Source: Picosynechococcus sp. PCC 7117 (GTDB lineage: Bacteria > Cyanobacteriota > Cyanobacteriia > Cyanobacteriales > MRBY01). From it: a stretch of DNA of 64,000 nucleotides. Positions 43,400-53,696 of this stretch are shown in pieces (within the stretch, counting starts at the first letter, position 1; the number at the start of each line of letters is the position of its first letter). The notes beneath the pieces are model-generated. The model was given only the letters and a program-made list of their open reading frames with translations. It was not told the origin of the DNA and searched no databases. A program made the position numbers and the translations under genes. The stretch is from contig NZ_CP016477.1 of assembly GCF_001693275.1 (NCBI RefSeq), positions 992,001 to 1,056,000 on the forward strand, read 5' to 3'.

Positions 43400-43736
43400 G
43401 GTTGCTGTGCCTCGTCACGTCTAATCACTCGAAATACAATGGTTAGAACCACGAAACAAACCGGGTTTGCCACTGCACTTTAAGCTTGTCTATCGCTGAG
43501 ATTTGTCATTCAGCTCTATATGACTATTATTAGGGGTCAGTCCCCTTGGGGGATCGCTTAGTTGTGATTCTTGAAATTGTGTTAGGGTTCTGAAAGTCGA
43601 AAAAAGTAAATACTCCTGTATATGTAAAAAAAGACAAAGCCAAATCAATCAAAAGCCCTAATCGCTTAACAATTAGGGCCTAATCATAAATACAATCTTT
43701 AATTCACTAACAACTTCAAAAAATACAGTTAGTTTC
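43400..43736. other. noncoding region between pntB and the 46-aa gene
   Basis: 337 bases with no credible frame. It contains the pntB terminator at its right end and presumably the promoter of the 46-residue gene. A C/G-rich hairpin GGGGTCAGTCCCCTTGGGGGA lies near 43530; no other named element is seen. Confidence 0.4.
43651..43679 (-). terminator. terminator of the pnt operon
   Basis: On the minus strand, perfect 8-bp stem GCCCTAAT/ATTAGGGC with a 9-nt loop and a short TTTT tail, 58 bases after the pntB stop. Confidence 0.8.
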
Positions 43737-45137
43737 CTAAAGCTCTTTTACTTCAGAAGAAATTTTTTCCACCATGTCTTTGGCACTGCCAAACAGCATC
43801 ATTGTTTTGTCTTTGAAGAACAGCTCATTTTGTACCCCAGAAAAGCCTGTACTCATACTTCGTTTGATCACAATGGTGGTTTTGGCTTTATCTACTTCCA
43901 AAATCGGCATCCCATAAATGGGGCTACCTTTGTCGTGGCGCGCCGCTGGATTAACCACATCGTTGGCACCAATCACTAGGGCCACATCCGTATTATCAAA
44001 CTGGGGATTGATATCGTCCATGTCATAAAGCTGGGTGTAAGGGACATTGGCCTCCGCGAGAAGCACATTCATATGCCCCGGCATTCGACCAGCCACAGGA
44101 TGAATCGCGTATTTGACTTCTACGCCTTTTTTCTCCAGCATATCGGCCAGCTCTTTGACGGAATGTTGCGCCTGGGCTACAGCCATCCCATAACCCGGAA
44201 TAATGACAACACTGCGGGCATAGCCAAGCATCATGGCGCTTTCTTCAGGATCTACGCTTTTAATGGCGCCATCAATGACCGCACCACCGTCTCCTTCTGG
44301 GGCACCGCCATCACTCCCAAAGCCCGCAAACAAGACGTTAGTAATGGAGCGGTTCATGGCTTTACACATGATCTGGGTGAGGATAATCCCCGATGCGCCC
44401 ACCAAAGCCCCGGCAATAATGAGCATATTGTTGCCCACCACGAACCCGGCGGCACTGGCAGCTAGACCAGAGTAGGAATTGAGGAGAGAGATCACCACAG
44501 GCATATCGCCGCCGCCGATGGGGATCACAAAGAGAACGCCCAGCACAAGGGAGATCCCCACTAAGCCGAGAAAAATATTCGGATCAGGATTCACGAACAG
44601 ATAAATACTGCCGCTGAGGAATCCTGCCAGAATGGCGAAGTTAATGATCTGTTGGGCCGGGAAAATGACCGGGCGACCGGGCATGATCCCTTGTAATTTG
44701 CCAAAGGCAATGAGGCTTCCTGTTAGGGTGACGCCGCCAATGAGTACCCCCAAAATAATCGTGAGGCTAGTGGTGATGGAGAGGGTTTCTCCGAGGGATA
44801 GGAGTCGCCAAAATTCGGCGATCGCCACCAGGGCCGAAGCAGCCCCCCCCAGACCATTAAAGAGGCCGACCAATTGAGGCATATCGGTCATTTCGACTTT
44901 TTTCGCGGTGATCACACCGATGATACTGCCGATGACAATCCCCCCAGCGATCAGGCCATAGTTTAAAACCTGTTGATTGAGCAGGGTCGCCACCACTGCC
45001 AGTAACATGCCCACCGCTGCAATGGAATTGCCTTGACGGGCCGTTGCAGGGGAGCCTAATTTCTTTAAGCCCAGAATAAACAGACAGGCCGCCACGAGAT
45101 AACTCAGTTCGATGCCATTGGTAAGTAAGCTATCCAT
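43737..45137 (-). CDS. pntB: NAD(P) transhydrogenase subunit beta
   Basis: Membrane and NADP(H)-binding subunit of the proton-translocating transhydrogenase, which couples the proton gradient to NADPH formation. 466 residues: many membrane helices (residues 1-270) and a C-terminal dIII domain with VIIPGYGMAVAQAQH, IHPVAGRMPGHMNVLLAEA, and LVIGANDVVNPAARHDKGS. A GTG precedes the ATG by one codon. Three bases after the pntAb stop; same operon. Confidence 0.95.
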   Translation of the reverse strand: MDSLLTNGIELSYLVAACLFILGLKKLGSPATARQGNSIAAVGMLLAVVATLLNQQVLNYGLIAGGIVIGSIIGVITAKKVEMTDMPQLVGLFNGLGGAASALVAIAEFWRLLSLGETLSITTSLTIILGVLIGGVTLTGSLIAFGKLQGIMPGRPVIFPAQQIINFAILAGFLSGSIYLFVNPDPNIFLGLVGISLVLGVLFVIPIGGGDMPVVISLLNSYSGLAASAAGFVVGNNMLIIAGALVGASGIILTQIMCKAMNRSITNVLFAGFGSDGGAPEGDGGAVIDGAIKSVDPEESAMMLGYARSVVIIPGYGMAVAQAQHSVKELADMLEKKGVEVKYAIHPVAGRMPGHMNVLLAEANVPYTQLYDMDDINPQFDNTDVALVIGANDVVNPAARHDKGSPIYGMPILEVDKAKTTIVIKRSMSTGFSGVQNELFFKDKTMMLFGSAKDMVEKISSEVKEL

Positions 45138-45140
45138 CAC

Positions 45141-45431
45141 TTAGGCCTCCTTCTTCTTAAACATTTGCAGCATCCGGTCTGTGACCAAAAAACCGCCGAC
45201 AACATTGATCGTGGCGCAGACCACCGCGATGAGACCGAGGATGACCGTTAAATTCCAGTGTTCTTCGCCAGAAACTAAAAGGGCACCAATTAAGGCAATA
45301 CCAGAAATGGCGTTGGCCCCGGACATGAGTGGTGTGTGTAGCGTGGGTGGGACTTTATTAATTACTTCAAAGCCCACAAAGGAAGCCAATACAAATACGA
45401 ATAGGCTACTGAGCAGTGTTGCTGTTGTCAT
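45141..45431 (-). CDS. pntAb: NAD(P) transhydrogenase subunit alpha, membrane part
   Basis: A 96-residue membrane protein with three spans: LLSSLFVFVLASFVGFEVI, then GANAISGIALIGALLVSG, and LTVILGLIAVVCATINVV. This is the dII portion of alpha, encoded separately as in cyanobacteria and Rhodospirillum. Contains the conserved SVPPTLHTPLMSGANAISG-type stretch (here KVPPTLHTPLMSG). Between pntA and pntB. Confidence 0.93.
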   Translation of the reverse strand: MTTATLLSSLFVFVLASFVGFEVINKVPPTLHTPLMSGANAISGIALIGALLVSGEEHWNLTVILGLIAVVCATINVVGGFLVTDRMLQMFKKKEA

Positions 45432-45498
45432 GAACAGTCAAAACTCCTTTAGATAAGATGAATAGATTTAGGTTCAAAACTGAGAAAATGTCTGTTTC

Positions 45499-46644
45499 TT
45501 AGGCAGTAACAGCCATTTGTTGCAGGGCGTCTTTGACCCGTTGATTGCGAATTTCCCCTTGATGGGTTACACAAACAGAATCCAGGATGTCGTCGGCAAA
45601 ATCGAGATTAATTGCGCCTTCGGGAATGAGCAGTTGTAGCAAGGTCGCCATATTCTTGGCAAACATTTGGCTCGCATGGACAGGCACCGTGGAAGGAAGA
45701 TTAATGGGAGCAATGATCGTGGCCCCGTGGACTTGGACTTCGCGGCCTGCCTCACAGCCTTCACAGTTACCCCCTTGTTCGCCGGCAAGATCGATCAAAA
45801 CCGATCCGGTTTGCATCCGGGCAATCATGTCATCGGTTACAAGCACGGGCGCACGGCGACCAGGAACTTGGGCGGTGGTGATCACCACATCGGCGGTGGC
45901 CACATGGTCTGAAATGAGGGCTTGGCTTTTCTTTTTCGAGTCTTCGGAAACTTCCTTGGCGTAGCCCCCAGCCGTGGCGGTTTCTTCTTCTAGTTGCACT
46001 TCGACAAATTTAGCGCCGAGACTTTGGACTTCTTCTTTGACGGCGGGCCGGATGTCAAAGGCCTCAACCACTGCGCCGAGTCTTCTGGCGGTGGCGATCG
46101 CCTGGAGACCCGCTACCCCAGCCCCAATTACAAACACCTTAGCTGGACGAATGGTGCCAGCAGCTGTGGTTAACATTGGGAAAAACTTGGGTAGGGCAGC
46201 GGCGGCAAGTAAAACCGCTTTGTAGCCAGCCACCCCAGCCTGGGAAGACAACACATCCATACTTTGGGCGCGACTGGTGCGGGGGATCAACTCCATACCC
46301 AAGGCGGTGATCTTTTTATCTGCTAATTTTTGAATAATCTCTGGTTGTCCCAGGGGATTCAGCAAACTCGCCACCATTGACCCTTCCGGCAGGAGGGCAA
46401 CCTCTTCTTCTGTGGGTACAGCCACCTTGACGAGGAGATCAGCCTCTTTCCAGAGGGATTGGCGATCGCCAACGACTTTTGCCCCAGCTTCCTCGTAGGC
46501 AGCATCGGGAAGGAGAGATGCCTCACCAGCCCCGGCCTCCACATGGATTTCCCAGCCTTTTTTAACAAGACGAGAAACCTGATCCGGTGTCAGGGCTACC
46601 CGACGTTCTCCGGCAACGGTTTCCCGAGCAACAGCAATTTTCAT
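45499..46644 (-). CDS. pntA: NAD(P) transhydrogenase subunit alpha, soluble part
   Basis: NAD(H)-binding dI domain, 381 residues. N-terminal MKIAVARETVAGERRVALTP, Rossmann motif FVIGAGVAGLQAIATARRLGA, the RQD-loop region SVDVLSSQ-like (MDVLSSQAGVAGYKA), and DLAGEQGGNCEG. First gene of the pntA-pntAb-pntB operon on the minus strand. A 68-base gap separates it from pntAb. Confidence 0.95.
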   Translation of the reverse strand: MKIAVARETVAGERRVALTPDQVSRLVKKGWEIHVEAGAGEASLLPDAAYEEAGAKVVGDRQSLWKEADLLVKVAVPTEEEVALLPEGSMVASLLNPLGQPEIIQKLADKKITALGMELIPRTSRAQSMDVLSSQAGVAGYKAVLLAAAALPKFFPMLTTAAGTIRPAKVFVIGAGVAGLQAIATARRLGAVVEAFDIRPAVKEEVQSLGAKFVEVQLEEETATAGGYAKEVSEDSKKKSQALISDHVATADVVITTAQVPGRRAPVLVTDDMIARMQTGSVLIDLAGEQGGNCEGCEAGREVQVHGATIIAPINLPSTVPVHASQMFAKNMATLLQLLIPEGAINLDFADDILDSVCVTHQGEIRNQRVKDALQQMAVTA

Positions 46645-46934
46645 AGAAACTCCTTAACGAAACAATAGCAACAGACTGAACGGTAGATGTAGAGCAATTC
46701 AGTGGCAAAACCTTGAGAACCCAGGGCCGTCGGCCATCCCCATAAGGCTGTTACGGCGTCTTTTCGCAGTGTAGTGCTATCTTTTCCTTGGCGGACACCC
46801 TCTGTAATGTGTCTTATCAGTTTTTGTAAATCTCTGTTGCGTTGGCACTTCTTCGTCAGGATTTCGTCAGGAGAGTTGCTGAAAACGCAAACTTTAGTCA
46901 CAATCGGTTACAGACTTTGAAGGCGCCTGTGAAT

Positions 46935-47714
46935 ATGCAACTCTTCCGTTCTCCCCTTTCCCGTTTGGCGATCGCCACCACCCTGTTAAGCAGTAGCCTG
47001 ACTTTCATGCCCCAAATGGCTGAAGCCCGCCAACCCTGTGGGTCTTTTACGATCAACTGGGGGGGAACGATTCCCCAAGGGGACATTCTCAAGTGTGCCG
47101 TTGAATATAATTCCGGTGCCCGCCGCCGCGATCGCTACTACTTAGAAATCAAAAAAAGTAAAATCGTTGACCGCTTCCAGACCTTTGAACTGAGCTTCCC
47201 GGAAGACTTTGACGGTCGGGTTGATGATGCAAAAATTCGGGTCCGAGTCAATGGCCGAGAAGTTGCCCTCAACGAAGCCGCTACCGCCTGGGATCCCGAT
47301 AGCTTACCCACCGATCCGGCCCAACAGAGCCAAACCATCCTCGGTAACATTGCCGCCAGTACAACCACACCGGATCGTGGGGGCGAATTAGTCCTGGTCA
47401 ACGGCGAATTGGTGTTCCTCGATTCAGAAACCCTCGCCGCCCAACAGGCCAACCAAAGTAACAACACCAACAACAATAGTCCTGCTCCGGAACCAGAGAT
47501 TGCCGAAGAGCCAGAAGATGAAGGCCCCCGCAGTCGTTCCCTGGTGATTACCCTTGCTGAACCCCTCAGCCCCGAAAGCGACGTCGAGATCATCCTCGAT
47601 AGTGTCAACAATCCTTCCCGTGGGGGAATGTACTTGATAACGGCCTTTGCTCGTAGCCAAGGGGCGCCTCTCCCCAGCCGTTTGGGCTCTTGGTTATTGG
47701 ATGTGGATTTTTAG
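46935..47714 (+). CDS. secreted DUF2808-like protein
   Basis: A 259-residue protein. Signal peptide SRLAIATTLLSSSLTFMPQMAEA with a cleavage site. Mature part: beta-rich domain with RDRYYLEIKKSKIVDRF, FELSFPEDFDGRVDDAKI, an Asn/Thr/Pro-rich spacer (SNNTNNNSPAPEPE), and a final VEIILDSVNNPSRGGMYLITAF. The last block and overall order resemble DUF2808, a cyanobacterial secreted family with unknown role. An upstream reading from 46842 is not supported. Divergent from pntA. Confidence 0.72.
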   Translation: MQLFRSPLSRLAIATTLLSSSLTFMPQMAEARQPCGSFTINWGGTIPQGDILKCAVEYNSGARRRDRYYLEIKKSKIVDRFQTFELSFPEDFDGRVDDAKIRVRVNGREVALNEAATAWDPDSLPTDPAQQSQTILGNIAASTTTPDRGGELVLVNGELVFLDSETLAAQQANQSNNTNNNSPAPEPEIAEEPEDEGPRSRSLVITLAEPLSPESDVEIILDSVNNPSRGGMYLITAFARSQGAPLPSRLGSWLLDVDF

Positions 47715-47898
47715 GGATTGCCAGTTTCTTGACTTCCTGGGTACTGACCGGGGTAAATGCGATCAATTTCGCCGGAGCCCTTGGTTAACTTGACGGACAC
47801 GGTATAATTAGAGACTGTCATTTTCTGATTTTCCCGGCAAGGCGGCGATCGCCTCCGGAGAGAGCACCTATTTTCAAAGGAATATAAGGAGGACTTCC

Positions 47899-48036
47899 AT
47901 GACTAAACGGACCCTAGGCGGCACCGTCCGCAAGCAAAAACGTACTTCTGGTTTTCGGGCTCGTATGCGCAGCCACACTGGCCAGAATGTTATCCGCGCC
48001 CGCAGAAAAAAAGGCCGTCATCGCCTTACTGTCTAA
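47899..48036 (+). CDS. rpmH: 50S ribosomal protein L34
   Basis: A 45-residue highly basic protein, [19 protein letters not shown] then [10 protein letters not shown], matching L34. AAGGAGG at 47887-47893 precedes the ATG. First gene of the classic rpmH-rnpA cluster near which the membrane-insertion genes lie. Confidence 0.97.
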   Translation: MTKRTLGGTVRKQKRTSGFRARMRSHTGQNVIRARRKKGRHRLTV

Positions 48037-48099
48037 TCCAGCGCGCAAACCATTATTTTGGTGAGGGGACTTGCCGTCTACCTCACTCTCATTTTCTTT

Positions 48100-48450
48100 G
48101 TGGGACTGCCAAAAGAACACCGTCTAAAACACTGGCGCGATTTTAAAACGATCTACAGTCAAGGGAAACGCTTCCGGGGAGATGCCCTAGCAATCATTCT
48201 CTTACCCCAGCCAGCGGCCCCAACCAAAATTGGCATCAGCATCAGCCGCAAAGTCAGTAAAAAAGCAGTGGTTCGGAATTTAATCAAACGCCGTATTCGC
48301 CACGCCTGTCGCACGCTACTGCCCCAGATTCAACCCGGTTGGCACATCGTCATTGCTGTGCGGTACAACGCCAGAGAATGCGAATATGAGCATTTTTTGC
48401 AAGAATTAAAAAGATTACTCATACAAGCCGAGGTATTCCATGGGCATTAA
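48100..48450 (+). CDS. rnpA: ribonuclease P protein component
   Basis: Protein subunit of RNase P, maturing tRNA 5' ends. About 116 residues from GTG at 48100 (GLPKEHRLKHWRDFKTIYSQG). RNR motif seen as VSKKAVVRNLIKRRIRHACR. The reading from 48058 adds sequence without family match. It overlaps the next gene by 11 bases. Confidence 0.93.
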   Translation: MGLPKEHRLKHWRDFKTIYSQGKRFRGDALAIILLPQPAAPTKIGISISRKVSKKAVVRNLIKRRIRHACRTLLPQIQPGWHIVIAVRYNARECEYEHFLQELKRLLIQAEVFHGH

Positions 48451-48832
48451 AGAAGACGTGATTTATGAGGGCGGCCCCCACATTGGGGATCTGATCCTCA
48501 ATATCTTGCTGGGGTTCACGGTGATCTGTCTGCCGCTGACCGTCGGGGCGATTGTCCGAGCATTGTGGCTCCGCTATCGCATTACCAGTCGGCGTATCTC
48601 GATTACTGGGGGCTGGCAGGGGCGCGATCGCACCGATATTATTTACAGCGAAGTTAGAAAAATCGTCAAGATTCCCCGGGGATTTGGCCTTTGGGGGGAT
48701 CTAGTTGTGACTCTCCAGGATGGTAGCCGCCTAGAGTTGCGCTCCATGCCCAACTTCCGTGATATCTACAGTCACATTGCCGAAAAGGCAGCCGACCGCA
48801 CCGGGGTTCCCCTAGAGGCGATCGCCGCCTAG
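48440..48832 (+). CDS. bacterial PH-domain membrane protein
   Basis: A 130-residue protein with one or two membrane helices (ILNILLGFTVICLPLTVGAIVRAL) and a bPH-type domain (YRITSRRISITGGWQGRDRTDIIYSEVRKI ... LQDGSRLELRSMPN). Conserved cyanobacterial position between rnpA and yidC. Function unknown; perhaps membrane-associated assistance to insertion (inference from position). Confidence 0.85.
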   Translation: MGIKEDVIYEGGPHIGDLILNILLGFTVICLPLTVGAIVRALWLRYRITSRRISITGGWQGRDRTDIIYSEVRKIVKIPRGFGLWGDLVVTLQDGSRLELRSMPNFRDIYSHIAEKAADRTGVPLEAIAA

Positions 48833-49011
48833 GCGCCAATAAAAAATATTTATCGATTATTTTCTGGGTGAAATCCCAGTGGTTAGTCGGGAGAAACGCG
48901 ACCCCTAATCCCATTTCTCCCATCGCTTTTTTAAAAGAAACCATTAAAAATAAGAACTAAACCCGATAAACTAACCCTTAAACAACTCATAGCTAGACGA
49001 ACTTCAGACGC

Positions 49012-50178
49012 ATGGATTTTGGGATCGGATTTTTATCAAACAACGTGATGTTGCCAATCCTAGATTTTTTCTATGGCATTGTGCCGAGCTACGGCTTTGC
49101 AATCATCGCCCTGACCCTTGTGATTCGATTTGCCGTTTATCCCCTAAGCGCCAAATCGATCCGCAGCATGAGACGCACAAAGATTACCCAACCCCTAATG
49201 CAAAAACGGGTCAAGGAAATCCAAGAGCGCTACAAAAATGACCCGGCAAAGCAACAAGCCGCGATGTCAGAGGTCTACAAAGAATTTGGGAATCCCCTCG
49301 CCGGTTGTTTACCGATTCTGTTGCAGATGCCCATCCTCTTTGCCCTCTTCGCCACCCTGCGGGGATCGCCATTTGCCAACATCAACTACACCGCTAATCT
49401 GCAAATTCTCCCCAGCGAGAAAATGGAGCAGGTACAGCCCCAGGCGGTCGATGTTAAAACCCAAAATGTTTATTTTGATAGCGGTATCCATTACCCAATC
49501 ACCTTGTCTTTACCCGCTGGGAATAAAGTCGGTGTTGGAGAAACTACCCAATTTGTTCTCCAGAGTGACTCCGGGAAGGACTTTGCGGCCCTAGCTGCCG
49601 AATATCCAGACAGTAACATCAAGCCCAGCTTTGAAGTTACCAAAGGTCAAGAACGGGTAGAGATTCAACCCGATGGTTCCCTCGTGGCCCTTGCGCCTGG
49701 GGATGTCAGCATCCAGGTAACTGTGCCGGGGATCGCCGCTGATAAAGGATTTCTTTTCATTGAAGCCCTAGGCCGCATTGGGGTCAATGGTGACGATGGT
49801 ATCCACTGGGATATTCTCGGCATGGTGCTGTTCTTTGGGGTGAGCCTTTACATTAACCAGACTATTTCTGGGGGCGCTCCCAGCAGCAATAACAACAGCG
49901 GCGGCGATCAACAGCAGCAGGCCCAACAAACGGTGAACAAAATTACGCCGTTGATTTTCTCAGGGATGTTCTTGTTTTTCCCGTTACCGGCTGGGGTGTT
50001 GATGTATATGACGATCGCCAACGCGTTCCAAACGGTACAGACGTTCATCCTTACGAAGGAACCTTTACCAGAAAATCTCCAGAAACTGGTGGATGAACAG
50101 GAGAAGTCGGAGAAAGGGCGCGACAAGCTTCCCTTTGAGCGCAAAGGTAGCAAGAAAAAAGAGAAAACTTCAGGTTAA
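49012..50178 (+). CDS. yidC: membrane protein insertase YidC
   Basis: YidC/Oxa1/Alb3 insertase of 388 residues, needed for thylakoid and plasma membrane protein insertion. Core motifs: [22 protein letters not shown], then the cytosolic hairpin ALKE-like [47 protein letters not shown], and the final two helices near [19 protein letters not shown] large insertion (residues 130-240) forms a periplasmic/lumenal domain with [13 protein letters not shown]. Basic C-tail. Confidence 0.95.
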   Translation: MDFGIGFLSNNVMLPILDFFYGIVPSYGFAIIALTLVIRFAVYPLSAKSIRSMRRTKITQPLMQKRVKEIQERYKNDPAKQQAAMSEVYKEFGNPLAGCLPILLQMPILFALFATLRGSPFANINYTANLQILPSEKMEQVQPQAVDVKTQNVYFDSGIHYPITLSLPAGNKVGVGETTQFVLQSDSGKDFAALAAEYPDSNIKPSFEVTKGQERVEIQPDGSLVALAPGDVSIQVTVPGIAADKGFLFIEALGRIGVNGDDGIHWDILGMVLFFGVSLYINQTISGGAPSSNNNSGGDQQQQAQQTVNKITPLIFSGMFLFFPLPAGVLMYMTIANAFQTVQTFILTKEPLPENLQKLVDEQEKSEKGRDKLPFERKGSKKKEKTSG

Positions 50179-50184
50179 GAGCAG

Positions 50185-50676
50185 ATGAACGAGACCAAAA
50201 TCCAACGGGGTGAAACCTGGCTGGCGACACTGCTTGAGTTGATGGCGCTTCCGGCTCCGGTCACTGCGGCGGTGAAACAAGGCCTTGATGGGGAAGATTC
50301 TCTCTGGTTGACCATTGATCACCAAGCACTATCTGAGGCCCAGCGGGAAAAATTAATTGGCGATCGCGGTCACTTAATCGATGCGATGCAATATTTAGCC
50401 AACATCACCCTGAACCATGATCTGCCGAAGGAGGAGCAATATCCCCTCACCGTTGATCTAGGGGGCTACCGCGAAAACCGCCTCAATGAACTCAAGGCGA
50501 TCGCCACTGAAATTGCCCTCCGGGTACAAGCCACCGGGGAAGCAGAAGCGATTGGCGATTTATCCTCGGCGGAACGGCGGCAAATGCACGGCTTTTTTAA
50601 GGAATTTCCGCTCCTAAAAACCGAAAGCCAAGGTCAAGAACCCCACCGCCAACTCATTGTGCAATTGGCTCAATAA
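50185..50676 (+). CDS. Jag/KhpB-like R3H-domain RNA-binding protein
   Basis: A 163-residue protein with a KH-like domain (LIGDRGHLIDAMQYLANITLNH) and an R3H segment (NRLNELKAIATEIALRVQATGEAEAIGDLSSAERRQMHGFF). Typical partner of yidC in many bacteria. It starts six bases after the yidC stop, so both are in one operon. Probably binds RNA and regulates envelope genes (family inference). Confidence 0.87.
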   Translation: MNETKIQRGETWLATLLELMALPAPVTAAVKQGLDGEDSLWLTIDHQALSEAQREKLIGDRGHLIDAMQYLANITLNHDLPKEEQYPLTVDLGGYRENRLNELKAIATEIALRVQATGEAEAIGDLSSAERRQMHGFFKEFPLLKTESQGQEPHRQLIVQLAQ

Positions 50677-50704
50677 CGGGGCTTCACCCTGAATATTTCC
50701 CAAG

Positions 50705-50729
50705 AGGCGGGCTTTGTCCCGTCTTTTTT
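50705..50729 (+). terminator. terminator after jag
   Basis: Stem AGGCGGG/CCCGTCT with loop CTTTGT, then TTTTTT. It lies 29 bases after the jag stop and ends the yidC-jag unit. Confidence 0.85.
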
Positions 50730-50788
50730 GTGGGAGTTTTACGGTAGGATGGGGCTGATAAATGCCGCGTCATCGGAGGTTTGAGGTG

Positions 50789-51289
50789 ATGGATCGGATT
50801 TTTATTCCCCGACTATTAAAGGCCCCCCAGCAACAGGAGCAATTTGCTTTTGCGGAAACCCTCGCGGATTTGGAGACCTTGACCCCAGTGCGCGGTGAAA
50901 TGGCGATCGCCCACCGTCAAACTTATCTCGAAGTCACGGCCCAGGCCGAAACGATTGTGACCCTCACCTGCGATCGCTGCCTCCAGCATTACAATACCCG
51001 CCTCACCGTAGACCGCACCGAACTGATTTGGCTCCAGAGTAACCTTGGCGAAGATCTCCCCGCAGAACGGGAAGTCAGCCTAGAAGATTTGGATGAGTCT
51101 TTAGATCCCCATGGCTACTTTGAACCAGAAACCTGGCTCTATGAGCAATTTTGTTTAGAAATGCCCCTGCGAAAAGTTTGCGATCCCCAACGTTGTCCTG
51201 GAGCAGAAACGAACCCAGACGATGCGACGCCCCAAATCGATGCCCGTTGGGCCAAGCTGGCTGACCTCAAACAACAGCTCTCTTCCTAG
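50789..51289 (+). CDS. YceD/DUF177-family protein
   Basis: A 166-residue cytoplasmic protein of the YceD (DUF177) family. Its conserved cysteines are in LTCDRCLQHYNTRL and CDPQRCPGAE. Required for 23S rRNA accumulation in plants and E. coli homologues (family knowledge). Start ATG 50789 with GGAGG ten bases before. Normally paired with rpmF, which is not seen here. Confidence 0.87.
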   Translation: MDRIFIPRLLKAPQQQEQFAFAETLADLETLTPVRGEMAIAHRQTYLEVTAQAETIVTLTCDRCLQHYNTRLTVDRTELIWLQSNLGEDLPAEREVSLEDLDESLDPHGYFEPETWLYEQFCLEMPLRKVCDPQRCPGAETNPDDATPQIDARWAKLADLKQQLSS

Positions 51290-51392
51290 CAAAAAAGGCA
51301 GTCGCACAAGGATGATGACCCTTGGTCTTGAAGAAATTTCCCCCTAAGCTTAAACATTAATTGAGTTGCCCTGTGCTGAAAGCGCTTTACCT

Positions 51393-52889
51393 ATGACCTT
51401 CCGCGAAGAATTTAGCCTCCTTCTCCGTGCCTGCTATCCGCTGCTTTATATCCCCACCCTCGAAGAAGAGCGGGTTGAAGGGGCGATCGCCCAATGTGCC
51501 GCGACCCTAGGACAGCGAACGGTCTACACCTGGGATTTCGTCGATGGCTACCAGGACAACCCCAATAACACCGGCTTTGGTAAACGGAATCCACTCCAAG
51601 CCCTCGAATTTATCGAAAAACTCCCCCCCAATATCGGTGGCATTTTTATCCTGCGAGATTTTCAGCGATTCCTCGAAGACATTGCGATCGCCCGGAAATT
51701 GCGCAACCTTGCCCGTCGTCTCAAAGCAGAACCAAAAAACATTGTGATTGTGGCCCCAGAGGTAAAAATTCCGGCGGATCTGGCGGAAGTACTCACCATC
51801 GTGAAATTTCCCCTGCCCACCGCGAATGAAATCCGCACCGAAATTGAACGCCTCCTCCAGGGCGTCGGCCAAACCCCCGAAGCCCAACTCCTGAATGAAT
51901 TAGTCCGGGCCGCCCAGGGACTTTCCCTCGAACGGATTCGCCGTGTGCTGACCCTCAGTCTGGCGAACCATGGCCAAATCCAAGCAGAAGACGTAGAACT
52001 TATCCTCGCTGAAAAGCGCCAGTCTATTCGCCAAACCCAAATTTTGGACTTCTATCCGGCCACGGAGCAAATTTCTGACATTGGCGGCCTCGATCGATTA
52101 AAAGAATGGCTCCTGCGTCGGGGGGGAGCTTTCAGTGAAAAAGCACGGGAATATGGTCTGCCCCACCCACGGGGACTGTTGCTCGTCGGCATTCAAGGCA
52201 CAGGTAAATCCCTCACCGCTAAGGCGATCGCCCACCACTGGCATTTACCCCTGCTGCGCCTTGATGTAGGACGTCTCTTTGCGGGCTTAGTGGGTGAATC
52301 CGAATCCCGCACCCGGCAAATGATCCAGCTCGCAGAAGCCCTTGCCCCTTGCATCCTCTGGATTGATGAAATTGATAAGGCTTTTGCTGGGGCTGATGGG
52401 GGAGGCGATGGGGGGACAACCAGTCGCGTCTTTGGCACTTTTATCACCTGGTTAGCAGAAAAACAAAGCCCTGTTTTTGTGGTCGCTACGGCTAACAAAA
52501 TCCACACCCTGCCCCCTGAAATGCTGCGGAAAGGCCGTTTTGATGAAATCTTTTTTGTAGGCTTACCCAGCCAGGCCGAACGGGAAGCGATTTTCAATGT
52601 CCATCTTTCCCGCCTGCGGCCTCATAACCTCAAAAACTACGATGTAAAGCGTTTGGCCTACGAGACGCCTGATTTTTCTGGAGCTGAAATTGAACAAACC
52701 TTGATCGAGGCCATGCACCTGGGCTTTAGCCAAAATCGAGACTTCACCACCGACGACATTTTAGAAGCCGCGAGCCAAATCATTCCCCTGGCGCGCACCG
52801 CGAAAGAGCAAATCGAGTTTTTGCAACATTGGGCGACCTCTGGAAAGGCCCGCCTCGCCTCGCGACAACAAAATTTTTTGAACCCCTAA
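51393..52889 (+). CDS. AAA+ ATPase, Ycf46 family
   Basis: A 498-residue AAA ATPase. An N-terminal region (residues 1-210) precedes the AAA core: Walker [16 protein letters not shown], Walker [13 protein letters not shown], sensor 1 [16 protein letters not shown], arginine finger RKGRFDEIF. This matches the cyanobacterial/plastid Ycf46 family, some members of which affect CO2 uptake or photosynthesis regulation (family knowledge, not proven here). The start [11 protein letters not shown] fits; an upstream in-frame GTG/ATG at 51366 is less likely. Confidence 0.85.
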   Translation: MTFREEFSLLLRACYPLLYIPTLEEERVEGAIAQCAATLGQRTVYTWDFVDGYQDNPNNTGFGKRNPLQALEFIEKLPPNIGGIFILRDFQRFLEDIAIARKLRNLARRLKAEPKNIVIVAPEVKIPADLAEVLTIVKFPLPTANEIRTEIERLLQGVGQTPEAQLLNELVRAAQGLSLERIRRVLTLSLANHGQIQAEDVELILAEKRQSIRQTQILDFYPATEQISDIGGLDRLKEWLLRRGGAFSEKAREYGLPHPRGLLLVGIQGTGKSLTAKAIAHHWHLPLLRLDVGRLFAGLVGESESRTRQMIQLAEALAPCILWIDEIDKAFAGADGGGDGGTTSRVFGTFITWLAEKQSPVFVVATANKIHTLPPEMLRKGRFDEIFFVGLPSQAEREAIFNVHLSRLRPHNLKNYDVKRLAYETPDFSGAEIEQTLIEAMHLGFSQNRDFTTDDILEAASQIIPLARTAKEQIEFLQHWATSGKARLASRQQNFLNP

Positions 52890-52971
52890 GACCCAGGGAA
52901 CGGTCAACTATAATGCTTTCTATGGGCCGTTCCTTTGATGTTGTTGGTGTCCCGGTCAGAGAGCAGATTTT

Positions 52972-53475
52972 ATGAATATTTCTAATCTTTTTCAATTTAT
53001 TCTTGGTTTTATCCTTGGGGTATTTCTGTTGGCGGTAGGCAGTGTTGGGGCTGCTTATTATTTCTTTAACCGCATGGCCGCTGCCCCGCCTAAACCGGTG
53101 TTTTCTGAGACCGTCGCTGATCCCCTAGAAACCACCCCGACATCGCCTCAATCCCAGGAGACCGAGCCTGAACCCACTGCCACCGCTGCCAATAATGATC
53201 CAGAGGCAACCGAGGCCGAAGCAGAGGAAGAGGAAGCCCCAGAACCAGAGGTGGCTGAAACATCGACGGATAGCTATAAAGCGACGGTCACTTGGTCGAA
53301 TGGCTTAAGTTTACGGGCAGAGCCTTCCCAAGACTCCGCTCGCTTGGGGGGTGTTGATTATAACGCCGAGGTAACGGTGCTCGGCATGAGCGACGATCAA
53401 GTGTGGCAGCAAATTCGCCTAGCGAACGGTACAGAAGCCTGGGTAAAAGCGGGCAATCTTCAAAAGGTTAATTAA
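52972..53475 (+). CDS. membrane-anchored SH3-domain protein
   Basis: A 167-residue protein: one membrane span at the N-terminus (FQFILGFILGVFLLAVGSVGAAYYFF), a low-complexity acidic Pro/Thr/Glu linker, then a bacterial SH3 (SH3b) domain (ATVTWSNGLSLRAEPSQDSARL ... VTVLGMSDDQVWQQIRLANGTEAWVKAGNL). Exposed to periplasm or lumen; probably binds cell-wall peptides (family inference). Confidence 0.82.
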   Translation: MNISNLFQFILGFILGVFLLAVGSVGAAYYFFNRMAAAPPKPVFSETVADPLETTPTSPQSQETEPEPTATAANNDPEATEAEAEEEEAPEPEVAETSTDSYKATVTWSNGLSLRAEPSQDSARLGGVDYNAEVTVLGMSDDQVWQQIRLANGTEAWVKAGNLQKVN

Positions 53476-53696
53476 TTAAGGCAAACAGGATATCTGACAA
53501 GCCCTCTTTGGTCGCCAGTTTAGGAGAAACGGCCTTTAAGGTAGATAGGGCGATCGCCGGACAAATTAGTCAAAAAGTAAAAAAGAATCCGGATGCCTTC
53601 GTTGTCTTAGTCAAGAATCATATCGTTTGATTGATATTAGATGGCAAGTGTTATTACGATTAATGAGTATAGAGTTTTTAACAAAATTTTCTGAGT

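Noticed and set aside
43525-43555. Hairpin GGGGTCAGTCCCCTTGGGGG as a regulatory RNA
   Set aside because: Short and without flanking conserved elements I could name; insufficient support.
46641-46901. 86-residue minus-strand frame between pntA and the DUF2808-like gene
   Set aside because: It overlaps the pntA start and shows no ribosome site or recognisable sequence; more likely the pntA leader.
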